From the NCBI RefSeq assembly GCF_000424665.1, contig NZ_AUKI01000011.1, positions 62,001 through 126,000 of the forward strand: a stretch of 64,000 bases of DNA. The letters are read 5' to 3'. Positions 45,673 through 54,445 of the stretch are shown piece after piece. The position numbers and the translations under genes were made by a program. The notes below the pieces were generated by a model. That model worked only from the letters and a program-made list of their open reading frames with translations. It was not told where the DNA came from and did no database searches. This DNA comes from Salinimicrobium terrae DSM 17865. GTDB taxonomy: Bacteria > Bacteroidota > Bacteroidia > Flavobacteriales > Flavobacteriaceae. Each line of letters starts with the position of its first letter. The stretch's first letter is position 1.

Positions 45673-47979
45673 TTAAACGGTTACCGGCACACTTGGCTCC
45701 ACCTTTACAGGATTTCCTTTGACGAGGATCTCCAGCGGATTATTCCCCTCCAACGTAAAGCTGGTCTTTTCGGGTGCCACATTTATTTTAAGGATCTGGT
45801 CTCTAAAGTTGACTTTGAATGAGTAGCTATCCCAACCTTCAGGAATTCGGGGATTGAAAGACAGTTTCCCCTCAACCATACGCATACCTCCAAATCCTTC
45901 TACTATGCTCATCCAGGTCCCCGCCATACTGGTTATATGGCAACCTTCTTTTACTTCATTATTGTAATCATCGAGATCAAGCCGTGAGGTTCTCAAATAG
46001 AACTGGTATGCCTGCTCCATTTTTCCCAATGCCGCAGCCAGGATACTGTGAACACAGGGCGAAAGTGAAGATTCATGTACTGTTAAGGGTTCATAGAAGT
46101 TAAAATGTTTTTCCAGATCTTCTTTTGAGAAATGGTCCTCAAAGAAATAGAATCCCTGCAAGACATCGGCCTGTTTAATGTAACAGGAGCGTAAAATACG
46201 ATCCCAGCTCCACTTTTGGTTAATAGGACGTTGGGAAGCAGGTAATTCTGAAACAGGGATAATCTCCTTATCAAGGAAATTATCCTGCTGCATAAACACT
46301 TTATATTCTTCGGAATACGGGAAATACATTTTCTCTGAAACTTCCTTCCATCTGGAAATCTCCTCGTCCCGCAGATCTGTTTTTTTCATGATCCTGGTAA
46401 AATCTGAATTAAATTCACTTTCTACCTTATTCATTGAAGCCAAACAATAATCAATACACCATTTTGCTATATAATTAGTGTACCAGTTATTGTTGACATT
46501 GTTCTCGTATTCATTGGGCCCTGTTACGCCAAGGATGACGTATTTATCTTTTGGTGTGCTGTAGTTGGCCCGCTGTTGCCAAAAACGTGCAATGGCGATC
46601 ATCACCTCCAGACCTTTTTCAGGGATGTAACTAAAGTCGCCGGTATAATCAACGTATCTTTTAATAGCCACCACCATAGCTCCATTCCGGTGGATCTCTT
46701 CAAAAGTGATTTCCCACTCGTTGTGACACTCTTCGCCGGTCATGGTCACCATTGGATAAAGTGCCGCTCCATTGGAAAAGCCTAATTTTTTGGCATTTTC
46801 AATAGCTTTCTCGAGATGATTATATCTATAGGTAAGCAGGTTCCTTGCTACAGACTGATTTTTGGTAGCCATGTAAAAAGGAATGCAATATGCTTCTGTG
46901 TCCCAATAGGTGCTACCTCCATATTTTTCTCCGGTAAATCCTTTGGGACCAATATTTAATCTGGCATCCTCCCCTAAATAGGTTTGGTTTAAATGAAAGA
47001 TATTAAACCTGATACCCTGCTGCGCCTTCACATCCCCCTGTATGCTAATATCGGCCATTTCCCAGACCGATGCCCATGCTTCTTTTTGTTCCTGAAAAAG
47101 AACTTCAAATCCTGCTACAAAAGCTCCTTCGAGAACAGATCGGGCAGCTTTGACAAGTTCCTGTCTCTCGTGATTCATATCGGTAACATAACCACCGAAT
47201 TTCTGAATAGCCACTTTTTCCCCCTTTTTAGCCTGTGCAGTATATCTAAAGATTATTTTTTCGTCAAAAATAACTTTTGTAGGTTCGACCTTCACTTCCT
47301 TCCGATCTTTTAATATTCTAGATTGCATAAAAGTGGTGGCATGAAATTCAGTCTTCAGGGTTTTAGCTGTTATGAAACCCTGGTTACCTTCATTTTTCAC
47401 TTCCAATGTCTTCCAGAATTTCTCTTCCCAGTTTGCGTCTTCATTTGTTATGCCGCTATCCAGATAAGGTTCAAAAATGACAGTTGCATCGTCATTTTTT
47501 ACCTCAACTTCATAATTGATCACTCCAAGTTCATTTCTTTTTATAGAAAGGAATCTTATTACTTTAACCGCTACCTCGAGTTCATTGGGCATAATGGCTG
47601 TAAAACTTCGCTCGTACCAGCCCTCTTTCATATTGAGTTCCCTGCGGAAATCCCTGACTTCTTTACAGGTGTTAAGATCTAAAGCTTCCCCATTAATGAA
47701 AACATTGATTCCAATCCAGTTTGGTGCATTGAGAACTTTAGCAAAATACTCCGGATACCCATTTTTCCACCAGCCAACTTTGGTTTTATCTGGATAGTAA
47801 ACTCCTGCTATGTAACTTCCCTGGAACGTACTCCCAGAATAATTTTCTTCAAAGTTTGCCCGCTGCCCCATCGCTCCATTTCCAAGGCTGAATAAACTTT
47901 CGGAAGCCTCTACTCTCTCCGCATCAAATCCTTCTTCGAGAATTGACCAATTGTCGGGTATTATATAATCCTGATTCAT
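45673..47979 (-). CDS. GH65 maltose phosphorylase
   Basis: Phosphorolyses maltose to glucose and beta-glucose 1-phosphate in the cytoplasm; there is no signal peptide. The 768 residues show the N-terminal supersandwich (VEASESLFSLGNGAMGQRAN, SYIAGVYYPD), the (alpha/alpha)6 barrel with the general-acid Glu in GVTGPNEYENNVNNN, and the phosphate-site region HESSLSPCVHSILAA. GH65 also includes trehalose and kojibiose phosphorylases; maltose is favoured because pgmB and a sugar permease follow in the same operon beside amylases. Four bases separate it from pgmB. Confidence 0.92.
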   Translation of the reverse strand: MNQDYIIPDNWSILEEGFDAERVEASESLFSLGNGAMGQRANFEENYSGSTFQGSYIAGVYYPDKTKVGWWKNGYPEYFAKVLNAPNWIGINVFINGEALDLNTCKEVRDFRRELNMKEGWYERSFTAIMPNELEVAVKVIRFLSIKRNELGVINYEVEVKNDDATVIFEPYLDSGITNEDANWEEKFWKTLEVKNEGNQGFITAKTLKTEFHATTFMQSRILKDRKEVKVEPTKVIFDEKIIFRYTAQAKKGEKVAIQKFGGYVTDMNHERQELVKAARSVLEGAFVAGFEVLFQEQKEAWASVWEMADISIQGDVKAQQGIRFNIFHLNQTYLGEDARLNIGPKGFTGEKYGGSTYWDTEAYCIPFYMATKNQSVARNLLTYRYNHLEKAIENAKKLGFSNGAALYPMVTMTGEECHNEWEITFEEIHRNGAMVVAIKRYVDYTGDFSYIPEKGLEVMIAIARFWQQRANYSTPKDKYVILGVTGPNEYENNVNNNWYTNYIAKWCIDYCLASMNKVESEFNSDFTRIMKKTDLRDEEISRWKEVSEKMYFPYSEEYKVFMQQDNFLDKEIIPVSELPASQRPINQKWSWDRILRSCYIKQADVLQGFYFFEDHFSKEDLEKHFNFYEPLTVHESSLSPCVHSILAAALGKMEQAYQFYLRTSRLDLDDYNNEVKEGCHITSMAGTWMSIVEGFGGMRMVEGKLSFNPRIPEGWDSYSFKVNFRDQILKINVAPEKTSFTLEGNNPLEILVKGNPVKVEPSVPVTV

Positions 47980-47983
47980 TTCT

Positions 47984-48643
47984 TTATTTTCTTACAATTT
48001 TCTGTACAAATTCTATATTTATTTCGGTGAAATCGGCAAAATTGTAATCTGCGTCTTTCAAAATATTTTTATCTCCTATTCCTATACTGATCATTCCCGC
48101 CCTGTTTGCCGCTTCGACCCCTGCAACAGAATCTTCGAAAACTATACAGTCTTCGGATGCTATTCCAAGTTTTTCTGCTGCAATGAGAAAGACTTCAGGA
48201 TTGGGTTTAGCCTTAGTCACGTCATTACCATCTACAATTCCCTTGAACCTGGTTTCTATCTTTAAACCTTTCAGTATTGGCCTGGCATTTCTACTTGCAG
48301 AGCCAAGGGCAAAAGAAATGTCATTTTTCGTTAAATAATCCAGCACTTTCTTTACTCCCGGTAGAAGGTCTGAATCATCCATGTGGGCGATCCTTGCCAG
48401 GTAATCCTCATTCTTGGAGGCCATAAGGCGCTCAAATTCCTCTTCGGTCACCGTTTTATTCCCCCATCCTAAAATTTGCTGAAGAGAATGTACCCGACTT
48501 ACTCCTTTTAATTGTTCGTTTTGCTCAAGCGTTATATCAAATCCCAGATCATTAGCCATTTTTCTCCACGCCAAATAATGAAATTTGGCTGTGTCGACTA
48601 TTACTCCATCCAGGTCGAATATTATTCCTTTTGTATTATTCAT
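47984..48643 (-). CDS. pgmB: Beta-phosphoglucomutase
   Basis: Converts beta-glucose 1-phosphate from the GH65 reaction to glucose 6-phosphate. The 219-residue HAD-superfamily protein has the nucleophile and acid/base Asp pair in IIFDLDGVIVDTAKFHYLAW, the cap domain, ALGSASRN, KAKPNPEVFLIAA and the metal ligands of CIVFEDSVAGVEAA. This fits the beta-PGM subgroup rather than generic phosphatases, and gene order agrees. Its start overlaps the permease stop by eight bases. Confidence 0.95.
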   Translation of the reverse strand: MNNTKGIIFDLDGVIVDTAKFHYLAWRKMANDLGFDITLEQNEQLKGVSRVHSLQQILGWGNKTVTEEEFERLMASKNEDYLARIAHMDDSDLLPGVKKVLDYLTKNDISFALGSASRNARPILKGLKIETRFKGIVDGNDVTKAKPNPEVFLIAAEKLGIASEDCIVFEDSVAGVEAANRAGMISIGIGDKNILKDADYNFADFTEINIEFVQKIVRK

Positions 48644-50150
48644 TTATATCCAGTCTTTTATTAGTCCTAACCCGCAGAGTCAATAATCCTGCAAGGATCA
48701 TAGCAAATCCTCCAACAACTATTGCATATACAGGTTCGTTTGAAAAAAATTCTTTTACTATATACCCTAAAATCGTCGCGGCTACTATTTGTGGTATTAC
48801 AATGAAAAAATTGAAGACCCCCATATAGTATCCCATTTTAGAGGATGGAAGAGAACCAGACAACATTGCATAAGGAAGGGATAGAATGCTTGCCCATGCA
48901 ACTCCAACACCTACCATTGATAGTAATAGTCCTGCTTTACTCGAAAGAAAATAAATGGATATAAGACTAATTCCTCCAATGACCAGTGCAAGCAGGTGAG
49001 TAATCTTGTTACTGGTTCGTTTTGCCAGTACCGGCAAAAGGAAAGCCACTGCAGCAGCTACGCCATTGTAGACGGTAAACATTACCGGCACCCAGTCGGC
49101 TGCATCATTATAAAGTTCAGAAGTAGTATCTGAAGTTCCAAAAACATGTCCGGTAACAGCAGCTGTAGTATAGATCCAAAGGGAAAAAAGCGCAAACCAT
49201 GAAAAGAACTGCACCCATGCCAGTTGCTTCATAGTGTCGGGCATGTTAAGCATATCGGTCACAATCACAGTAAATCCATTTCTAATTTTCTGTTTTCTCA
49301 GCATCGAAGTAACCATAAAAAGAACCCCAACAACCATAAGTCCAATAAACAGAATATATAATTCCTGGGTTAGTTCATTGCTATACACATACCAGGTTAC
49401 TGCAGCACCAACTGCAAACATTCCAAGCCCATAGTAAAGTTGCTTCTGAATATTTCTTTGGCGCTGTTCGGCAGTTTCCTCCACCGGAGCAATTTTTTTA
49501 TCAGCTTTTTCAAAGGCCGCCAGTTCTTCAGGTGAATATTCTCTTGATTTAAATACCGTCCATAAAACGGCAAGAAAGAAAACAACACCACCTACGTAAA
49601 AAGACCATTTCACAGAATCTGGGATCACCCCTTCCGGAGCAGTATTGCTTATTCCGAGCCAATTTGAGAAAATGTAAGGCAAAAGAGATCCCACTACAGC
49701 TCCAATCCCAATAAAGAAACTCTGCATGGCGAAGCCCAAAGTTCTTTGTTTGGCTGGTAAATTATCCCCAACAAATGCCCGGAACGGTTCCATGGAAATA
49801 TTTATTGAAGCATCCATTATCCAAAGCGTACCTGCTGCGATCCACAGGGTTGGTGAATTTGGCATTATAAATAAAGCGATAGAAGAAAGGATGGCACCTA
49901 TTAAAAAATAAGGGCGACGCCTACCTAGACGGGTCCATGTACGGTCACTAAAATAGCCAATAACTGGTTGGACAACAAGGCCTGTAACAGGCGCAGCGAT
50001 CCACAGAATGGGAATTTGATCCACATCTGCCCCAAGGGTTTCAAAAATTCGTGAAGTGTTGGCGTTTTGCAGAGCAAAACCAAATTGTATTCCTAGAAAT
50101 CCAAAACTCATGTTCCAGATCTCCCAAAAACTCAGGGTACGTTTTTGCAT
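48636..50150 (-). CDS. MFS sugar permease, maltose/maltodextrin type (SLC45-like)
   Basis: Inner-membrane transporter with about 12 hydrophobic helices over 504 residues. The N-terminus SFGFLGIQFGFALQNANTSR and the loop YFSDRTWTRLGRRRPYFLIG between helices 2 and 3 are typical of the sugar permeases found in Bacteroidota and proteobacterial maltodextrin loci. A soluble segment between helices 6 and 7 is rich in Glu and Lys (about 205-235). As first gene of the operon that makes GH65 and pgmB, maltose import is the likely function. It follows lacI by 107 bases with its own promoter and a 5-prime hairpin. Confidence 0.88.
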   Translation of the reverse strand: MQKRTLSFWEIWNMSFGFLGIQFGFALQNANTSRIFETLGADVDQIPILWIAAPVTGLVVQPVIGYFSDRTWTRLGRRRPYFLIGAILSSIALFIMPNSPTLWIAAGTLWIMDASINISMEPFRAFVGDNLPAKQRTLGFAMQSFFIGIGAVVGSLLPYIFSNWLGISNTAPEGVIPDSVKWSFYVGGVVFFLAVLWTVFKSREYSPEELAAFEKADKKIAPVEETAEQRQRNIQKQLYYGLGMFAVGAAVTWYVYSNELTQELYILFIGLMVVGVLFMVTSMLRKQKIRNGFTVIVTDMLNMPDTMKQLAWVQFFSWFALFSLWIYTTAAVTGHVFGTSDTTSELYNDAADWVPVMFTVYNGVAAAVAFLLPVLAKRTSNKITHLLALVIGGISLISIYFLSSKAGLLLSMVGVGVAWASILSLPYAMLSGSLPSSKMGYYMGVFNFFIVIPQIVAATILGYIVKEFFSNEPVYAIVVGGFAMILAGLLTLRVRTNKRLDINE

Positions 50151-50186
50151 TATCGTATTAATTAGATTACGATAAGCTTTTTAGAC

Positions 50187-50230
50187 TTATCAAAACTTTA
50201 AAAGGGAAGTAGAAATATAAGTTTTGATAA
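50187..50230 (-). promoter_or_regulatory. 12-bp stem-loop at the 5-prime end of the permease operon mRNA
   Basis: TTATCAAAACTT and AAGTTTTGATAA pair perfectly around a 20-base loop. With the promoter box at 50247-50240 this stem would start within a few bases of the transcript's 5-prime end. It may stabilise the mRNA, bind a protein, or be a DNA operator with wide spacing. Confidence 0.5.
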
Positions 50231-50239
50231 AAATCCTGT

Positions 50240-50247
50240 CAAAGATA
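50240..50247 (-). promoter_or_regulatory. Candidate -7 box (TATCTTTG) of the permease operon
   Basis: TATCTTTG matches TAnnTTTG exactly and lies about 90 bases before the permease ATG, just after the lacI stop at 50258. No clear TTG stands 19-23 bases upstream, so it may be activator dependent or weak. Confidence 0.45.
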
Positions 50248-50257
50248 GAAAATAATT

Positions 50258-51295
50258 TTAAACGGAAGATATTTTTCTCTTTTGCGTTGATTCCCGTTCA
50301 ATCAAGCTGGTTTTCACTATGACTGTCTGAAATTTCTCTTCTGTAGCAGCGTTTTCGATTCTATCTAAAAGTAAATCAGCAGCTTTAGCCCCCATGTCAG
50401 CCCCGTGCTGATTCACGGTACTTAGGCTGGGAATGAACCGTCGGGAAAGTTCCCCGTCAGAAAAGCTAAATACAAGGACGTCTTCGGGAACAAATAATCC
50501 TTTATTCAGCAAAGCTTTTACGGCACTGGTGGCAAATTGCTCGTTTACAGCAAAAACTCCGTCGACATCTTTCCCTTCAAGAAATTGAGCAATTTCTTCG
50601 TTGCTGTTATCTACATCTTCAATTTTCAGAATAAGTTCTTCCTCTACCTTCACATCATTATTCCTAAGCGCGCTTAAATATCCTTCGGTTCTCAGTTTTC
50701 CTACACTTATGTAGTCAACAGTGGTAATAATTGCTATTCTGCGGCAGCCGTTGTCTATAAGGTGTTGGACTGCATCCCGGGCACCATCACTGTCATCTAT
50801 AATTACCTTGTCACAAATTATATCGTTGACTACCCTATCCACCATTACCACTGGCATCCCCTGGCTAATAACTTCTTCCAGGTGGTGATAGTCCGCTTTT
50901 TGCTGGGTTTCTTTGGCTACAGAAAGAATAAATCCGTCTATACTGCCATTAGCCAGCATCTCCATGTTCATTACTTCTCTGTCAAATGAATTGTTTGATA
51001 AACAGATGAGAACATTATACCCTCGTTTGTTAGCCACTTCTTCCACTCCACTAATTACAGTAGCGAAAAAATCATGAACGATCTCAGGCAGGACCAGACC
51101 AATGGTTCTTGTTCTCCGGTTCTTAAGGCTTAAAGCAATATTGTTGGGTTTGTAATTATAGAGTTTGGCAAAAGCCTGAATTTTTTGTCGGGTATCGTCA
51201 CTAATTTCGGGGCTATCGCGTAAGGCTTTTGAAACTGTTGAGACAGATACATCAAGTTCACGTGCAATTTGCTTAAGGGTAAGTTTTGGTTTCAT
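50258..51295 (-). CDS. LacI-family transcriptional regulator of the alpha-glucan locus
   Basis: 345 residues. The N-terminal helix-turn-helix LTLKQIARELDVSVSTVSKALRD and hinge YKPNNIALSLKNRRT are typical of LacI, followed by a periplasmic-binding-protein-like sensor domain (IGLVLPEIVHDFFATVISGV ... VPEDVLVFSFSDGELS). Being between the divergent permease and susC arms, with an operator CGAAAACGTTTTCG at 51386, it most likely represses or activates both in response to maltose or a phosphorylated sugar. Classical Bacteroides sus uses SusR instead; LacI control is the flavobacterial arrangement. Confidence 0.93.
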   Translation of the reverse strand: MKPKLTLKQIARELDVSVSTVSKALRDSPEISDDTRQKIQAFAKLYNYKPNNIALSLKNRRTRTIGLVLPEIVHDFFATVISGVEEVANKRGYNVLICLSNNSFDREVMNMEMLANGSIDGFILSVAKETQQKADYHHLEEVISQGMPVVMVDRVVNDIICDKVIIDDSDGARDAVQHLIDNGCRRIAIITTVDYISVGKLRTEGYLSALRNNDVKVEEELILKIEDVDNSNEEIAQFLEGKDVDGVFAVNEQFATSAVKALLNKGLFVPEDVLVFSFSDGELSRRFIPSLSTVNQHGADMGAKAADLLLDRIENAATEEKFQTVIVKTSLIERESTQKRKISSV

Positions 51296-51385
51296 TAGTC
51301 AAAGATCAAAAATTGCAGACCATTTTAATAAGGCAAATCTATATTATTTCACTGTTAAATTATGATTATGATAAAGTTGTCAACA

Positions 51386-51399
51386 CGAAAACGTTTTCG
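51386..51399 (+). promoter_or_regulatory. LacI-type operator CGAAAACGTTTTCG
   Basis: A perfect 14-base palindrome with the central CG typical of LacI-family operators, 91 bases from the lacI start and 109 bases before the susC start. It can serve both genes. TATATTAT at 51341-51348 upstream is a possible -7 box for susC, which would put the operator in the early transcribed region. Confidence 0.75.
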
Positions 51400-51507
51400 G
51401 GCGGTTTCGAACAGAATTTAATACCTGAAGATCTTTTAGGATTGACTAATTTCGAGCGGGAAAGTAGAAATATAAGGTTAAACCAAGTTAAACCAAAAAG
51501 CAAATTT

Positions 51508-54432
51508 ATGAGAACATTTATTAAAAGCACATTGCTCATTTTATTGATGCCAATGAGCTTTTTTGCTCAATCTACTGTTAGCGGTATTGTCACCGAAAGG
51601 GATACTGGAATCCCTATTCCGGGTGCTAACATAGTAATTAAAGGTACCACAACCGGTACCACAACAAATTTCGACGGAGAATATACCCTTGAAGGAGTTA
51701 ATCTTGATGATGTGATCGTAGTGTCATATATAGGATTTGAATCCCAGGAAATTCCCTATACCGGCCAAGAGACCATAAACGTTCGACTCGCTCCCGATAC
51801 AGCTTTACTTGAAGAAGTAGTCTTAATTGGATACGGTTCAACAAGAAGACAGGATGCTACTGGTGCAGTGGAACAAATTTCTACTGAAGAATTCAACCAG
51901 GGCGCAATTGTTTCTCCTGAACAACTCATTGCAGGTAAATCTGCTGGGGTACGTATTACGAGTTCCGATGGAGCTCCTGGTGGCGGAGGAGAAATAAGGA
52001 TTCGTGGAGGATCTTCCCTGTCGGCCAATAACTCTCCCTTAATCGTTGTCGATGGAATACCATTAGATCAGCGTGGGGTTCAAGGGGTAAGAAATCAATT
52101 AAACGCTATTAACCCGAATGAAATTGAGGATTTTGTAATTTTAAAAGATGCTTCTGCAACGGCCATTTATGGATCAAGAGCATCTAACGGGGTTATTCTT
52201 ATTACCACTAAAAAAGGTAAAAAAGATGCAGCTTTAAAATTTCAGTATAACCTGAAAACATCTGTTGGAATAGTTTCAGATTATGTAGATGTTCTTGATG
52301 CAAATCAATTCAGAGATTTAGTTGAAAGCGTACCCGGGACAGATCTTGATCTTTTAGGAGACACAAATACGAACTGGCAGAAGGAAATTTATCAAACTTC
52401 AGTCGGTGCTATTCACAACTTCACAGTAACACAGGGATTTGAGAATATTTACTACCGGGTAAACTTAAACCACACTGCGCAAACCGGTGTTTTATTAACA
52501 GATTATTACGAAAGAAATGCTATTAATCTCGCTTTAAACGGTGATTTTCTTGATAATGATCTAAAACTCACCCTTACAGCTAAAGGAAGTATTGACGAAA
52601 ACGAATTCGCAGATAATGCTGCAATAGGCGCCGCAGTAAGTTTTGATCCTACACAGCCGGTTTATGATCCCACCAGCCCGTTTGGAGGTTATTTTGAATT
52701 TAGAAATGCCAATGATGAAGCTTTACAACAAGCAACCCGGAACCCCGTAGCACTTTTAGAGCAACCTGATGATCATGGAGAAACAAAAAGGATTATTTCA
52801 AACTTCAATGTCGACTATCGGCTTCCATTTATTGATGATTTGAGATTTAACCTTAATGCAGGTATTGATTATGCCGAGAATGAAGGAAATATTTTTCGTC
52901 CTTTAACTTCTGCCACAGTACTTGAGACCATTCCATATCAGGAAAACTATTGGGGGATTAACAGGAACACCCTTCTTGACTTTTACTTTAATTACAAGCC
53001 TTACGTCGAAGCAATTAATACTAATTTTGACTTTGTTGCAGGACATTCCTATCAGGAATTCTATGTTTCAAGCCAACAAAGATATACAGATCAAGATGTG
53101 GAAGGATTCTGGTTTACCAATCCTCAGATCATCAATAGGAATGCTTTGGAATCCTATTTCGCTCGTGCCAGTTTTGACATAGATGACAGATTCCTTATTT
53201 CTGGAAGTTACAGAATGGATGGTTCTTCAAGATTTAGCGAAGAGAACCGCTGGAGTTATTTCCCGGCCGTTTCTGTAGGTTGGAAGATCGACCAGGAAAG
53301 CTTTTTTGAGAATTTAGAAACTCTTTCTGAATTGAAACTTCGCGCGGGTTATGGAGTCACAGGAAACCAGGAAATTGGTTCTAATTATGGTTATCTTGGA
53401 ATCTATACTCCGAGTACTGTAGGTGCCAGATATCAGTTCGGTGACACCTTCTATCCTACCCTAAGGCCTGAGGAGTATGACCGGGATCTACAATGGGAAG
53501 AACTTGAAACTTATAACGTGGGGGTTGATTTTGGTTTCTTTAACGACCGTTTAAGCGGAAGTGTGGACGCCTACTACAGAACAACCGAAAACCTTTTAGC
53601 CGTTGTTCCGGTACCTGCAGGTGCCAATTTATCAGATCAACTTGTTACAAACGTGGGAGAAACTGTAAGTAAAGGTATTGAGGTTGGATTAAATGCCGGA
53701 CTTGTTCAAACAGACAATCTTAACTGGGATTTGAACTATAACCTTACTTTTCAGGATCTTGAAATTACAGCACTATCTCTAGGAGAGAACCCAAACTTTT
53801 TTATTCCCCAGGGAGGTATCAGCGGAGGTGTAGGAAACACTATCCAGCTTTGGAAAACAGGAATCGATCCTTCAACCTTCTTCGTATACCGTCAGGTTTA
53901 TGATCAGGAAGGCGAACCCGTTGAAGGAGCTTATGTGGATGTAAATGACGACAACGTGATTACAGAGATCGACAGACAACCTTATAAAAAAGCGTCTCCC
54001 GATGTGTTTATGGGTCTTACAAATACCCTCACGTATAAGGATTTTGACTTTAGTTTTACCTTCCGCGGAAGCTTTGGCGGATATATGTACAATAACGCCC
54101 AATCCAGTACAGGATTTAGAACTGCAGGAACTATTACTCCTCAGCCTTACTATTCCAACTATAACGTGAACGTTCTGGAAACCGAATTCAATGATAGTCA
54201 GTTCTTCTCAGATTATTACGTGCAAAGCGCAGACTTTGTGAAGCTTGATAACATTTCTGCTGGATATCTGGTTGCAGGAGATAAAGTAGATTTTAGAGCC
54301 TCTTTTACTGTGAGCAATGTTCTTACCATAACAGATTATGAAGGTTTAGATCCTGAAATTTCAGGCGGGATAGACAATAATTTCTATCCAAGGCCGAGAA
54401 TTTACGTTTTAGGATTTAACCTTACTTTTTAG
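51508..54432 (+). CDS. susC: SusC/RagA TonB-linked outer-membrane transporter
   Basis: Imports maltodextrins across the outer membrane with SusD as lid. The 974-residue protein has a signal peptide (MRTFIKSTLLILLMPMSFFA), a carboxypeptidase-regulatory-like domain (about 22-100, SGIVTERDTGIPIPGANIVI), a plug with the SusC hallmark ILKDASATAIYGSRASNG, and a 22-strand barrel ending in VLGFNLTF. I chose the ATG at 51508; the open frame reaches back to 51286 but the earlier codons cover the operator and have no family similarity. Confidence 0.95.
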   Translation: MRTFIKSTLLILLMPMSFFAQSTVSGIVTERDTGIPIPGANIVIKGTTTGTTTNFDGEYTLEGVNLDDVIVVSYIGFESQEIPYTGQETINVRLAPDTALLEEVVLIGYGSTRRQDATGAVEQISTEEFNQGAIVSPEQLIAGKSAGVRITSSDGAPGGGGEIRIRGGSSLSANNSPLIVVDGIPLDQRGVQGVRNQLNAINPNEIEDFVILKDASATAIYGSRASNGVILITTKKGKKDAALKFQYNLKTSVGIVSDYVDVLDANQFRDLVESVPGTDLDLLGDTNTNWQKEIYQTSVGAIHNFTVTQGFENIYYRVNLNHTAQTGVLLTDYYERNAINLALNGDFLDNDLKLTLTAKGSIDENEFADNAAIGAAVSFDPTQPVYDPTSPFGGYFEFRNANDEALQQATRNPVALLEQPDDHGETKRIISNFNVDYRLPFIDDLRFNLNAGIDYAENEGNIFRPLTSATVLETIPYQENYWGINRNTLLDFYFNYKPYVEAINTNFDFVAGHSYQEFYVSSQQRYTDQDVEGFWFTNPQIINRNALESYFARASFDIDDRFLISGSYRMDGSSRFSEENRWSYFPAVSVGWKIDQESFFENLETLSELKLRAGYGVTGNQEIGSNYGYLGIYTPSTVGARYQFGDTFYPTLRPEEYDRDLQWEELETYNVGVDFGFFNDRLSGSVDAYYRTTENLLAVVPVPAGANLSDQLVTNVGETVSKGIEVGLNAGLVQTDNLNWDLNYNLTFQDLEITALSLGENPNFFIPQGGISGGVGNTIQLWKTGIDPSTFFVYRQVYDQEGEPVEGAYVDVNDDNVITEIDRQPYKKASPDVFMGLTNTLTYKDFDFSFTFRGSFGGYMYNNAQSSTGFRTAGTITPQPYYSNYNVNVLETEFNDSQFFSDYYVQSADFVKLDNISAGYLVAGDKVDFRASFTVSNVLTITDYEGLDPEISGGIDNNFYPRPRIYVLGFNLTF

Positions 54433-54445
54433 AAACAAAAACTAA

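Noticed and set aside
51286-51507. Longer susC start giving a 1048-residue protein.
   Set aside because: The extra 74 codons span the LacI operator and come before a clear signal peptide beginning at 51508.
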